17,721 nucleotides of DNA from Thiotrichaceae bacterium (GCA_002746365.1 NVWZ01000002.1:69021-86741), one strand, 5' to 3'; counted from the stretch's first letter, positions 1-7,115 are shown. A program made the numbers and translations. Notes: generated from the letters alone by a model not told the origin.

Positions 1-507
1 ATTAGCTGAATCTACAAGTTTTTCATTAGAAAATAATACCTGGTCATCAGGATTTTGTAATATCAACCGAGAGTTCTTACCCCCCATCGCAAATTTCAAC
101 AGTCTGCGCACAATAGGCTTAAGTACACTAGCCTGCAGACCAGAATTACTAAAAACGAAGCCTAAACCTGCGACTGCATTAACAATACACTTCACGTTGG
201 CAATCCTTGCAGCAATAGACCCATATACGACTGACTTAATAGTAAAGTTGTGGATTAAATCAGGCTTTTCACTTTTCAAAATTTTAGCCAAGCGCCAAAT
301 AACACCAAGTTCAGTCAGTGGATTGGTGCTACGGCGGTTCATATCAAGGCTAACCCAACGAAAACCCTCGGCAGTTATTGCACTTACATATTCACCGTAC
401 GGAGAGACCATTACCACCTCAATACCGAAACCTGTCAGATACCGTGCCAGGGCAATTCTAAAGTTATATAAATACCAGTCTGAATTAGCAAAAAATATTA
501 CTTTCAT
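1..507 (-). CDS. Family-4 glycosyltransferase, partial (C-terminus beyond left edge)
   Basis: Seen: an open frame begins with ATG at 507 and runs without a stop to base 1, giving 169 residues starting MKVIFFANSDWYLYNFR. AAGGA lies 5 bases before the ATG. Visible stretches include FGIEVVMVSPYG (residues 27-38), KPDLIHNFTIKSVVYGSIAA (about 75-94), VNAVAGLGFVFS and LILQNPDDQVLF. Known: this N-terminal pattern (a sugar-acceptor Rossmann domain with HNFTIK..YG and AGLG) is typical of GT4 enzymes of the PglA/WbpL-neighbour type, which transfer a sugar to an undecaprenyl-linked acceptor at the inner face of the membrane. Inferred: it adds one sugar of the repeat unit. The C-terminal nucleotide-sugar domain with the E-x7-E motif is outside the window, so donor and specificity cannot be judged. 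It is divergent from the polymerase gene at 905. Confidence 0.85.
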   Translation of the reverse strand, partial: MKVIFFANSDWYLYNFRIALARYLTGFGIEVVMVSPYGEYVSAITAEGFRWVSLDMNRRSTNPLTELGVIWRLAKILKSEKPDLIHNFTIKSVVYGSIAARIANVKCIVNAVAGLGFVFSNSGLQASVLKPIVRRLLKFAMGGKNSRLILQNPDDQVLFSNEKLVDSAN

Positions 508-512
508 CACAT

Positions 513-517
513 TCCTT
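513..517 (-). promoter_or_regulatory. Ribosome binding site of the partial GT4
   Basis: AAGGA on the minus strand, 5 bases before the ATG at 507. It supports that start, and it is one of the few clear Shine-Dalgarno sites in the window. Confidence 0.55.
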
Positions 518-545
518 AGACATGCATAGAGCCAGGCAGTAAAAT

Positions 546-562
546 TTCAAACAACGTTTGAA
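546..562. promoter_or_regulatory. Inverted repeat, candidate operator or hairpin
   Basis: TTCAAAC-AAC-GTTTGAA: 7-base perfect arms around a 3-base centre, about 40 bases upstream of the ATG of the minus-strand glycosyltransferase. It could be a dimeric regulator site or a small hairpin in the leader. No run of T follows on either strand, so a terminator is unlikely. The function is unproven. Confidence 0.35.
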
Positions 563-811
563 TAAACAAAGGCTAGCAGCGACAAAAAGCCCCCCAACTC
601 GCTTTATTACTATTTTAAAATCCATATCTCAAGCACCGAAAACACAAACATTACTACTTATAATAAATTCAAAACTCAATCATTACTAAAAAAGCCATCA
701 ATGGCGCATAATACAGACAAGAATCATGAAACCAATATCAATTATTCTTAGCAGTAAAAGAAAAACAGACAGATTGTCATCATTAAGACCCACAAACAAC
801 AACCACCCGTC

Positions 812-828
812 TATTTTAGACTAAAATA
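812..828. promoter_or_regulatory. 17-base palindrome upstream of the polymerase gene
   Basis: TATTTTAG-A-CTAAAATA: 8-base perfect arms around one central base. The right arm contains TAAAAT (822-827), which resembles a -10 box. No -35-like hexamer sits 16-18 bases upstream. A transcript starting just after it would have a leader of about 70 bases to the ATG at 905. It is a candidate operator overlapping a promoter that would need an activator. This is inference from symmetry and position only. Confidence 0.4.
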
Positions 829-904
829 ACTATTGTTAGTGAGTTCACAGAAAATTTCCTGTCAGACGCACTGTGCATATAACCTACTTCTCCACTTAAT
901 AAAT

Positions 905-2329
905 ATGGCAAAGCTTTTTTTACCTAACTTGATGTTTTTATACGGGTTCGTCGCATGTGGGATTCCGCTTTCACGCGTAGAACTTGGCCCCATGCCTTTG
1001 TACTTCATCGATATAATTGCCTTTTTGGTACTGTTTATGGGACGAGGTCACATCGTTGTTATGTATCGTCGTCATCGTCGAATATCAGCAATTTTAGCTT
1101 TATTCATACTCACCTTACTGCCTACCTATTTTGGCGAGTTTATACGCATGAGTCCGCTAGAACCCACATACCTATTAGCACGGACAATACTTCACATTCT
1201 TGCCGTTTGGTCAGTTTCAGGCTTTCTAAGAGCAGAACTAAACCTTAAAAAGTTTTTACTGGGACTGGCATGTGGCGCTCTCTTTACCTCAACTGTTGCT
1301 ACGCTTAATTCCTTACCCATAACAGGTCCACTAGTACGAGCTCACATTTTCACTATTTCATGGCTCAAACCTCAAAGAACCGGCGCTTATGAAATTTCTG
1401 CAGAAACGCGTATCAAGTTAGATGACGCAAAAGCTGAACGTGGAGACTCATTACTAGGCAAATCAAATGTAACTGGTTTTGTTCTTATCTCCGTTTTACC
1501 ATTCCTAATTGGTGCAGTAAGAAATATAAAATACGGAGCCACATCAAAGCTAATTTTTAATGCGGCTATAATTCTGTCATTCTTTGCCTTGTTATTTACC
1601 TATAGTCGACTAACCTATCTCGCAATAGCCCTACTACTTTATGGTTACCTGCTCTTTGATCGACAGGTTTTTTCGAAACGATTTTTACCTTTAATTATAC
1701 TCGCAAGCATCGTCATCGGTGCCGTAGGTGTTCAATCCGCTGTTTTTAAGTTTTCATTTATTGCCGATAAATTTGACCTGACAAATGAACAATACACCTA
1801 TACAAATCAGGCGAGAATATTAGCTTACACATACCCATTTGAACTCATTTATAACGATCCAAGCTATGTACTCAGAGGCGCAGGCAGGTCATTTAAAAAA
1901 CTAAGAGAAAAAGACTCAAGCGCTGGAATACTGCAGCTGGACGGTTCCTTATCAGCAGCAATGCATTCCGTTTTTGCAGCTTCAGTATTCTATAGAGGCT
2001 TTATAGCAATGATTGTTTTCTTTTACCTCTATTACGTATTGATAAAAACCAGCTACAAAGAAACGAAACGTTCAAAACGTGAAGCTAGCCCAACGCAGTG
2101 GATGATAATTGCCAGCACCATCTCTTTGATGAGTATAATACCGCCATGGGCATTTGATCATTTCATTGTCACTAAAATGAATTCCCATATGCACTTATTT
2201 CTTATTTTCGCATTGGTGATGACTTGCCTTGAATACGTTAAGTCAAACAATCAAAAACCCATGAAAAACAAAAGAAGAAAATCACCAACACAAGATATGC
2301 GAATTCTCAGAAGAGCGTCACACACTTAA
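905..2329 (+). CDS. Wzy / O-antigen-ligase-like polytopic membrane protein
   Basis: Seen: 474 residues from ATG 905, very hydrophobic, with roughly ten to twelve membrane segments. A soluble-looking loop spans about residues 155-190. FFALLFTYSRLTYLAIALLL lies at about 226-245. A large polar loop (about 285-355) contains NQARILAY, GAGRSF and AMHSVFAASVFYRG. Known: a core of paired membrane helices followed by a periplasmic loop with arginine and histidine is the Wzy_C layout of O-antigen ligases and polymerases. Inferred: it polymerises flipped repeat units or ligates the chain in the periplasm; sequence alone cannot separate the two. The frame stays open back to a TTG at 833 (498 residues) and a GTG at 839. 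No start has a clear ribosome site, and 905 is preferred because it puts a normal hydrophobic N-terminus first. The C-terminus is lysine/arginine-rich and cytoplasmic-like. Confidence 0.8.
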   Translation: MAKLFLPNLMFLYGFVACGIPLSRVELGPMPLYFIDIIAFLVLFMGRGHIVVMYRRHRRISAILALFILTLLPTYFGEFIRMSPLEPTYLLARTILHILAVWSVSGFLRAELNLKKFLLGLACGALFTSTVATLNSLPITGPLVRAHIFTISWLKPQRTGAYEISAETRIKLDDAKAERGDSLLGKSNVTGFVLISVLPFLIGAVRNIKYGATSKLIFNAAIILSFFALLFTYSRLTYLAIALLLYGYLLFDRQVFSKRFLPLIILASIVIGAVGVQSAVFKFSFIADKFDLTNEQYTYTNQARILAYTYPFELIYNDPSYVLRGAGRSFKKLREKDSSAGILQLDGSLSAAMHSVFAASVFYRGFIAMIVFFYLYYVLIKTSYKETKRSKREASPTQWMIIASTISLMSIIPPWAFDHFIVTKMNSHMHLFLIFALVMTCLEYVKSNNQKPMKNKRRKSPTQDMRILRRASHT

Positions 2330-2380
2330 ATTCTAACGCTTATGTTTTACCAAAGCATAATAATACATTATTGAAAACAT

Positions 2381-3706
2381 ATGATACTAAATAAAAATTA
2401 TTTAAATATTAATAAAGCTAGTCAATTTTTTACTTTTATTCTTCTACTTGTATTTACGCCACTAACTGAAGCGGCTGCTGTAACAAACGGGCAGTTCCCA
2501 TTTGGCGTATTTGATAAATCAGACCCCTACGATAAATTTGATAAGAAACCATATCTTGTAGGCAGCAACGAATGGCTTACTTACAGGAAAGAATTCGTAA
2601 AAATACTATTGAAATACAATATCAACACAGTAATCAACACGCCATATAAAAACGACAAGCACGCTCGAACCGTACTTGATCACCTACATAAAAACCAAAT
2701 AAATGTAATCTTTCAGCCCGGCAATCCATTTAACCGAAAAAACGATATTGCAACTCCAGGATATGCCGAAAATTCAATCTATCGTCATCCATCCATCATT
2801 GCTTACAAACTCTGGGATGAACCAAAAACTCAAAAAAAACTCGACAAGCTAAAAATTTGGTATTCATTAATAGAAAATCATTACGATAAACCTATTATCA
2901 CAGCCATGATTGGCGAGCTAATGGGCGAATCAAAAACTGGAAAACAATTAAAAATAAAAGGTGGTGACAATGATATTTCTTTAACTGCCTGGCAACGGCT
3001 TGATTCAGAAATTCTTTTTGCACGCCATTATCCTTTGAGACGCACATATGACCTTATTAACTGGTATGACGATAAAATGAAAATGCCTTTCCATGAGTGG
3101 TGTGCTTACATGGAAACCGCTTATAAAGACAAGCCTTGGTGGTATATCCCCCCCTTATTCGGTAAGGGAAAAGAAAAATCTCACAAATCATACTGGAGAT
3201 TTCCAACATCAAATGAAATTAACGTTCTCATTCATACAGCGCTAGCTAACGGCGCAAGAGGCATAATCGGCTGGGGTATACCAACTTATGATTATTCTCG
3301 AAAAAAAACAAGGAAGATGTTTATTGATGAATCCTTACAGCTTGAAACAGCAAGAGATGGTTCCATACCAATGGAGCAATACGGAAGGATTGGCGAACTT
3401 ACTAAGACACATGCAAGCCTGTTACTTCGCCATAAACGATCGAACATTCAATTAATAGAAAGTAACGACAATGTTCTTAAAGTTCCGAGAGTAGATCCTG
3501 AAACATCGGACTTATATGTTTACACTGTAAATCTAAATACAGTGGAAAGTAAACAAACAAGCTTCATTATTTCAAAAAATAAAAATATAACGACAGCAGT
3601 AGATATATACAGCAATAAAAAACTGAACGTTGCAATCACCGAAGATGGGACTAAAGTTTCATATTTATTATCACCTGGCGAAGCCCTGTTCGTACAATTA
3701 AAATAA
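2381..3706 (+). CDS. Secreted glycosidase-like protein (TIM-barrel type)
   Basis: Seen: 441 residues with a Sec signal peptide: a lysine-containing N-region, a hydrophobic core FFTFILLLVFTPL (about 16-28), and a likely cut after TEAAA. The mature part has FPFGVFD, an early-barrel strand INTVINTPY (81-89), then HPSIIAYKLWDEP with Asp146-Glu147. Later come PWWYIPPLFG (252-261) and ALANGARGIIGWG (287-299), followed by a beta-rich end. Known: a strand ending in an acidic pair before Pro and a late 'A-x-GA-x-G' strand are recurrent in barrel glycoside hydrolases. Asp-Glu pairs are catalytic in some families, such as GH123-like ones. Inferred: a periplasmic or secreted enzyme that cuts or edits the polymer made here. 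I cannot assign a GH family. It starts 51 bases after the Wzy-like gene, so it is probably cotranscribed. Confidence 0.7.
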   Translation: MILNKNYLNINKASQFFTFILLLVFTPLTEAAAVTNGQFPFGVFDKSDPYDKFDKKPYLVGSNEWLTYRKEFVKILLKYNINTVINTPYKNDKHARTVLDHLHKNQINVIFQPGNPFNRKNDIATPGYAENSIYRHPSIIAYKLWDEPKTQKKLDKLKIWYSLIENHYDKPIITAMIGELMGESKTGKQLKIKGGDNDISLTAWQRLDSEILFARHYPLRRTYDLINWYDDKMKMPFHEWCAYMETAYKDKPWWYIPPLFGKGKEKSHKSYWRFPTSNEINVLIHTALANGARGIIGWGIPTYDYSRKKTRKMFIDESLQLETARDGSIPMEQYGRIGELTKTHASLLLRHKRSNIQLIESNDNVLKVPRVDPETSDLYVYTVNLNTVESKQTSFIISKNKNITTAVDIYSNKKLNVAITEDGTKVSYLLSPGEALFVQLK

Positions 3707-3736
3707 TAAACATAAATCAATAACGATATATACGAG

Positions 3737-3940
3737 ATGTTTTTTAATAGCCTTGAATGTTTTATTTTTCTAATCGTGGTTCTATTTGTTTACTATCAAG
3801 TAAACAGGCCCACACAGAATTTTTGATTACTTATTGCAAGCTACTACTTCTACTCCTGCTGAGATTGGAAATTTCTCAGTTTAATAATTATTTCAACTAT
3901 TACGGATTATATTTGTGGTAGTTAGATGAGCAGGAGACTG
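3737..3940 (+). pseudogene. Remnant of MBOAT O-acyltransferase gene (N-terminal part, with stops)
   Basis: Seen: 30 bases after the glycosidase gene, an ATG at 3737 opens MFFNSLECFIFL..., with QNF, then TGA (3824), LLIASYYFYSC, TGA (3860), DWKFLSLIIISTITDYICG, and TAG (3923). The frame ends at a fourth stop, TAA at 3941. Read through the stops, this is the characteristic start of AlgI-type membrane-bound O-acyltransferases: 'MLFNS..F..F', then 'QN..LL.ASY.FY..WD..FL..L..ST..DY..G'. One stop sits where the family has Trp and another where it has Leu, each one base from a sense codon. Known: these proteins are about 450-500 residues, with the catalytic His far downstream, so only about 14% remains. 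Inferred: a dead gene, the third member of the plus-strand operon. The boundary with the next fragment is somewhere within 3926-3945. Confidence 0.75.
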
Positions 3941-4077
3941 TAAATAAAGCCGGCATCACAGTACTTAACTATACAAATCTACTAGAATCTAGCACTGAAT
4001 TTTTCAAAGACACCTATCATTTAAACAGTAATGGTTCAACCACTTTCACAAAAAAATTACTGTCTGATATCGACTAA
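3934..4077 (+). pseudogene. Remnant of SGNH-hydrolase-like acetyltransferase partner (C-terminal part)
   Basis: Seen: in a different frame from the MBOAT relic and directly abutting it, codons from 3934 read ETVNK, AGITVLNYTNLLES, STE, FFKDTYHLNSNGSTTFT, KKLLSDID and stop at 4075-4077. There is no start codon, and an in-frame TAG (TGG-TAG-TTA) sits just upstream at 3922-3924. Known: a C-terminal 'D..HLN..G...FT..L' is the last catalytic block (Asp and His) of SGNH/AlgX/AlgJ/DltD-like proteins, which act with an MBOAT partner to O-acetylate extracellular polysaccharides. Inferred: a deletion removed the rest of the MBOAT gene and the front of its SGNH partner, leaving only the two outer ends. 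Confidence 0.7.
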
Positions 4078-4255
4078 CTCAGAAAAAAACGTCAACTTCT
4101 CCTTAGCATAATTGACTATTCTGCAAAACGTTTACGTAAACCACCACCCTTACACATACTTTTTATTCTAATTAATGGTGGTCTTTCAATGTAAATTTAT
4201 AATAGATAAAATTATTGGCACAAAAATAATTGATTAGACTCTGTACATCTACGCT
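4078..4255. other. Gap between convergent transcription units
   Basis: AT-rich spacer where the plus-strand island and the long minus-strand operon end head-on. It holds a 12-base palindrome GTTTACGTAAAC (4130-4141), a long-loop repeat ACCACCA/TGGTGGT (4140-4146 and 4176-4182), and an AT-only stem AATTATT/AATAATT (4210-4216 and 4225-4231). None is a GC-rich stem followed by a T-run, so I do not call an intrinsic terminator, though termination in both directions is expected here. Confidence 0.45.
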
Positions 4256-5371
4256 TCATACATGCACATTACTATTAACCTTATTAATAAATTCCAGGAG
4301 TGCTTCGCTAGAGCGATTCCAGTCAAAACGTTTTGCGTTTAAACGAGCAGAATGCATCATCATTCGTCGCAATTCATCGTTACTAAGAAGTTCGATAATT
4401 GCAGATGCGAGCTGATTAATATTACCCTTTTCAACAGCTCTTGCACACGATTCATCAATTGTGTCCAAATTTAAATCATAGGCCACAACTGGCAAACCTG
4501 CTGAGTTTGCTTCAATCCAAGTAATGCCAAATCCTTCCGTCATAGAGGGCGATGAAAATAGCCAGCCTTTCTCTAATAATTCACATTTACTCTCTTCGGA
4601 AAGAAACCCTAAAAATTCGACTGGCATACTCTCCGCCATCTTTTTAAGCATTTTGCCATCTGGTCCCTGCCCCCCTATAACCAGACGTGCTGATGGAATT
4701 TCTTCCAGCACCAACTTGAATGCAGTAATTAAATGATCAACCTTTTTACGCCCTGTATCCAGTGCGCCATAATATATAACTGTTGGGTCTGAATATTTTT
4801 TCGCATCAGGGTTTAATTTTAGCGGAGCAATGCCCGGCGGGATAATAACCACATCTGCTTTTGGCTTTACCCACTTGTTGTTCATTTCAGCTAAAGTCTT
4901 TCTACTAACCACTACAAACGGCGTTCTCCTGTAGATTAACGGTTGCATTATTTCTTCAAGAAAGCGGCCGATATATCCTTTTATTAAACCCTGACTAGTA
5001 ATAAACGATTTTCCCTCAAAATGGTGCTTAATCGCAATAATTGACTTTGATTGCTCCAGAAAAATCGGCAGAAAAAGAGGGAACCCCATAAGATTCTCTA
5101 TAACAATATCTACATCCGTAACCATCTCCCGTGTTTTTTTCAATAACGGAAGTATTCTATGCTTAGGCGTACCCACTCGAGTTATATTTATTCCACTGAC
5201 TACTTCAACGTCAGGTAATAACTTATTATCAAGCAATTCTTGACTGCATAAAATTGTTACTTCATGCCCTTGATCAATCCATGGCGCGGCTATGTACTGC
5301 ACGTAGTCTTGGGCACCGCCACGTCTTTCCTCATTTGTAGGCCCACGCAAAGAAACAATAAGGATATTCAA
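4256..5371 (-). CDS. Family-4 (GT-B) glycosyltransferase
   Basis: Seen: 371 residues from TTG 5371. The N-domain begins MNILIVSLRGPTNEERRGGA and includes the GG-Q loop. Then come VVVSRKTLAEMN (153-164), VIIPPGI, VIYYGALDTGRKKVDHLITA (198-217), LVIGGQGPDG, and the donor-site motif SMTEGFGITWIEANSAGLPV with Glu279 and Glu287 (E-x7-E). Known: this is the GT4 retaining fold that uses nucleotide sugars. Inferred: it adds a sugar to the lipid-linked repeat unit at the cytoplasmic face. The start was chosen because AAGGAG lies 9 bases before the TTG, the TTG overlaps the upstream sulfotransferase stop in TTGA, and the longer frame back to 5449 adds 26 residues unlike any GT4 N-terminus. It is the last gene of the minus-strand run; its donor is unknown. 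Confidence 0.88.
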   Translation of the reverse strand: MNILIVSLRGPTNEERRGGAQDYVQYIAAPWIDQGHEVTILCSQELLDNKLLPDVEVVSGINITRVGTPKHRILPLLKKTREMVTDVDIVIENLMGFPLFLPIFLEQSKSIIAIKHHFEGKSFITSQGLIKGYIGRFLEEIMQPLIYRRTPFVVVSRKTLAEMNNKWVKPKADVVIIPPGIAPLKLNPDAKKYSDPTVIYYGALDTGRKKVDHLITAFKLVLEEIPSARLVIGGQGPDGKMLKKMAESMPVEFLGFLSEESKCELLEKGWLFSSPSMTEGFGITWIEANSAGLPVVAYDLNLDTIDESCARAVEKGNINQLASAIIELLSNDELRRMMMHSARLNAKRFDWNRSSEALLEFINKVNSNVHV

Positions 5372-6243
5372 ACAGGTGCGCTCCTTTTTATTACAGGATA
5401 GCCAAACATTGCCAATGTTGGAGCGACAAGAACGCTGCCTGAAAGCCACTGATTTTGGGTAAGGCTTTCTAAATAACGCGTATCCAACTTAACTTTTTTA
5501 AGCCCTTCACTGATAAAGCGCCGGTTACCCGAAAATTCATGGCTTTGTCTTATCGTTGAATCGAATAAACGAGACTCATCAAAAGTTTGATTACATAGGG
5601 CCATAACTCGCGACAGTTCCTTGGTGTAATTCATTACCAAATCTTCATAACGAATCATGATATAACCAGAATTATGGCCATAAATAGCCTTAATACCAAG
5701 ATTCTTTTTCTGCCATTCTAATAATTTCTTATAATATTCTATATTAGACTTTCCTTTTTCTCTACCTGTTAAGAGATTACTATAGGAATAAGCGCGAGCA
5801 TCACGCACAAGATGAACAATGACAATCCGGAAAAGTCTGGATTTTAATAAAAGTTTTAAACGATAGTGTCGCTTAGAGCTATCAACAATAATTTTTTTAT
5901 TAGATACATCCTTAATCGCTGAGAACAACGAATAATTGTTTTCTTTAAATACCGGTAGGCAAGTATCTTTCAAATCTACAAGTGCATTTCCACTTTCAGC
6001 TTCAATTTTCTCTCTCACTGATCGCCAATAGCCACATTCATCTAGCTTTTCACCACATGAACATAACCGTTTATTACTTACTGCGCTTTCAAAGAAGTTT
6101 TTATAATTATAGACTTCTCCCGAACACACGATATCAGACTGGGTACCTAACATATTAGATAGTAGCGTACTGCCACTTCTACCCGACCCCATGATGTATA
6201 TGATGTCTATTGGTTCTTTATTATTTATTTTATCTGCACACAT
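5368..6243 (-). CDS. Sulfotransferase family protein (P-loop, PAPS-dependent)
   Basis: Seen: 291 residues from ATG 6243. The P-loop-like 5'-phosphosulfate site IYIMGSGRSGSTLLSNML lies at about residues 15-32. A cysteine cluster CSCGEKLDECGYW follows at about 61-73. VDSSK (120-124) and the 3'-phosphate site VHLVRDARAYSYS (about 143-155) come next. Known: GSGRSGST together with the downstream 'LVRD.RA...S' is the diagnostic pair of PAPS-dependent sulfotransferases, and the Cys block with CG..W recurs in one bacterial branch. Inferred: it transfers sulfate from PAPS to a sugar hydroxyl of the repeat unit in the cytoplasm. A TTG two codons upstream (6249) is an alternative start; neither has a clear ribosome site. 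It lies 10 bases after the next sulfotransferase gene, to which it is only distantly similar, so the two probably have different targets. Confidence 0.87.
   Translation of the reverse strand: MCADKINNKEPIDIIYIMGSGRSGSTLLSNMLGTQSDIVCSGEVYNYKNFFESAVSNKRLCSCGEKLDECGYWRSVREKIEAESGNALVDLKDTCLPVFKENNYSLFSAIKDVSNKKIIVDSSKRHYRLKLLLKSRLFRIVIVHLVRDARAYSYSNLLTGREKGKSNIEYYKKLLEWQKKNLGIKAIYGHNSGYIMIRYEDLVMNYTKELSRVMALCNQTFDESRLFDSTIRQSHEFSGNRRFISEGLKKVKLDTRYLESLTQNQWLSGSVLVAPTLAMFGYPVIKRSAPV
5381..5386 (-). promoter_or_regulatory. Ribosome binding site fixing a TTG start
   Basis: AAGGAG on the minus strand, 9 bases before the TTG at 5371 and inside the end of the sulfotransferase gene. It decides the start of the glycosyltransferase and supports translational coupling through the TTGA overlap. 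Confidence 0.65.
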
Positions 6244-6253
6244 ATTCAAAACA

Positions 6254-7096
6254 CTACTTTAGCCAATGACCTAAATCTCGCCCTATTAACTCCTGCGTTT
6301 TTAAAATATCATCTCTAAAATATTCAATTAATTTTTGTCGAGTCTCCGCATTCATTTCACTTGGCTTAACCGCTTTATTACGTAGAGCATGCACCATATT
6401 TACACCCCATCGTGGTATGAATGGACGTAGCAAACGATTTAATGTTCTATTAGTTGTCGCCTTATATATAAACGCACCAACCACACCTTTCGGCTTGCCA
6501 CCACGATTATAAGCCGCGGGGGTTTTTTCAGGTTTTATAACTTCAATTTCAAGAAACTTATGAATATTGGCAATAACGTCAGCAGTATTATTCTTTACAT
6601 CTTCAAACAGAACCAACATTAATTTATCTTTACCAAATAAATCAATATACCGTGTTAGTTGCGAAAAATATCGCCCCTGACTTAACCAAAATTCATTACC
6701 ATCCATCCATTGCTCAAATGTTTGTTTTTTATCATGCCCCTTGCTTATCGACATCTCATAGTAAGAAAAAGCTCTATCTATCGGATTTCTAAGACTCGCC
6801 AATAATTTTGCATCTGGACAATATTTTTTAATAGAATAGGCAGAGTCTTCCAACGCTAGATAAGTAGGCGTTGCCTCCCCTACGATTTTTTCATCAGTAA
6901 TATCATCAAATAAACGACCATATTCTTCCATACTCTGATATTTGCTTTTATGAGCACGTTTTGTCTCATAGAAACCAAAAAACTGCGCTTCCTTATCAGG
7001 GCTCATGTATATTTCTGGATGCTCTCTTAGGTAAAAATACAAAGATGAAGTTGCTGATCTGGCAGCGCCAATTATAAAAAAGTTAGGTAATACCAT
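6254..7096 (-). CDS. Sulfotransferase, heparan-sulfate-sulfotransferase-like
   Basis: Seen: 280 residues from ATG 7096. Nearly at the N-terminus is FFIIGAARSATSSLYFYLRE (6-25), with the phosphosulfate loop GAARSATSSL. Then come MSPDKEAQFF (31-40), VGEATPTYL (72-80), the 3'-phosphate site LLASLRNPIDRAFSYYEM (98-115), and a late YNRGGKPK segment. Known: 'K-P-x-F-xx-IG..R.GT..L', 'K E..FF' and 'LRNP.DRA.S.Y' mark the Sulfotransfer_1/NDST-like group acting on carbohydrates. The Lys of the family P-loop is replaced here, as is common among bacterial members. Inferred: carbohydrate O- or N-sulfation using PAPS. GAG sits 7 bases before the ATG, and the gene follows the upstream GT4 by 19 bases. PAPS synthesis must come from elsewhere in the genome. 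Confidence 0.88.
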   Translation of the reverse strand: MVLPNFFIIGAARSATSSLYFYLREHPEIYMSPDKEAQFFGFYETKRAHKSKYQSMEEYGRLFDDITDEKIVGEATPTYLALEDSAYSIKKYCPDAKLLASLRNPIDRAFSYYEMSISKGHDKKQTFEQWMDGNEFWLSQGRYFSQLTRYIDLFGKDKLMLVLFEDVKNNTADVIANIHKFLEIEVIKPEKTPAAYNRGGKPKGVVGAFIYKATTNRTLNRLLRPFIPRWGVNMVHALRNKAVKPSEMNAETRQKLIEYFRDDILKTQELIGRDLGHWLK

Positions 7097-7115
7097 TTAT
7101 ATACTCATAATATTG

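Larger units (their letters stand above)
508..904. other. Divergent gene-free control region
   Basis: About 400 AT-rich bases lie between the outward-facing glycosyltransferase (ATG 507, minus) and the Wzy-like gene (ATG 905, plus). I see no convincing coding remnant. A 32-codon plus-strand frame at 726-824 has no family features. The region must hold the promoters for both directions. It contains two strong inverted repeats, 546-562 and 812-828, listed separately. No good sigma-70 pair with correct spacing was found by eye. Confidence 0.6.

Noticed and set aside
726..824. A 32-residue plus-strand frame (MKPISIILSSKRK...) upstream of the Wzy-like gene.
   Set aside because: No ribosome site and no family features, and it ends inside the 812-828 palindrome. 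It is most likely chance in AT-rich DNA, though a leader peptide cannot be excluded.
833..904. N-terminal extension of the Wzy-like protein from TTG 833.
   Set aside because: The extra 24 residues (LVSSQKISCQTHC...) do not look like a membrane-protein start, there is no ribosome site before the TTG, and it would begin five bases after a palindrome that probably belongs to the promoter.
2330..2380. Small AT-rich hairpins (TTATG...CATAA and AATAAT...ATTATT) between the Wzy-like and glycosidase genes.
   Set aside because: Stems of 5-6 AT pairs without a T-run are expected by chance in this composition.
3824..3862. In-frame TGA at Leu and Trp positions of the MBOAT relic as possible recoding (TGA as Trp or selenocysteine).
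   Set aside because: TGA is used as a normal stop by intact neighbours (for example the TGA at 5368-5370 and 12397-12399). A TAG also follows, and most of the gene is missing, so decay explains it better.
4140..4182. ACCACCA/TGGTGGT inverted repeat as a terminator for the convergent operons.
   Set aside because: The loop is about 29 bases and no T-run follows the stem on either strand.
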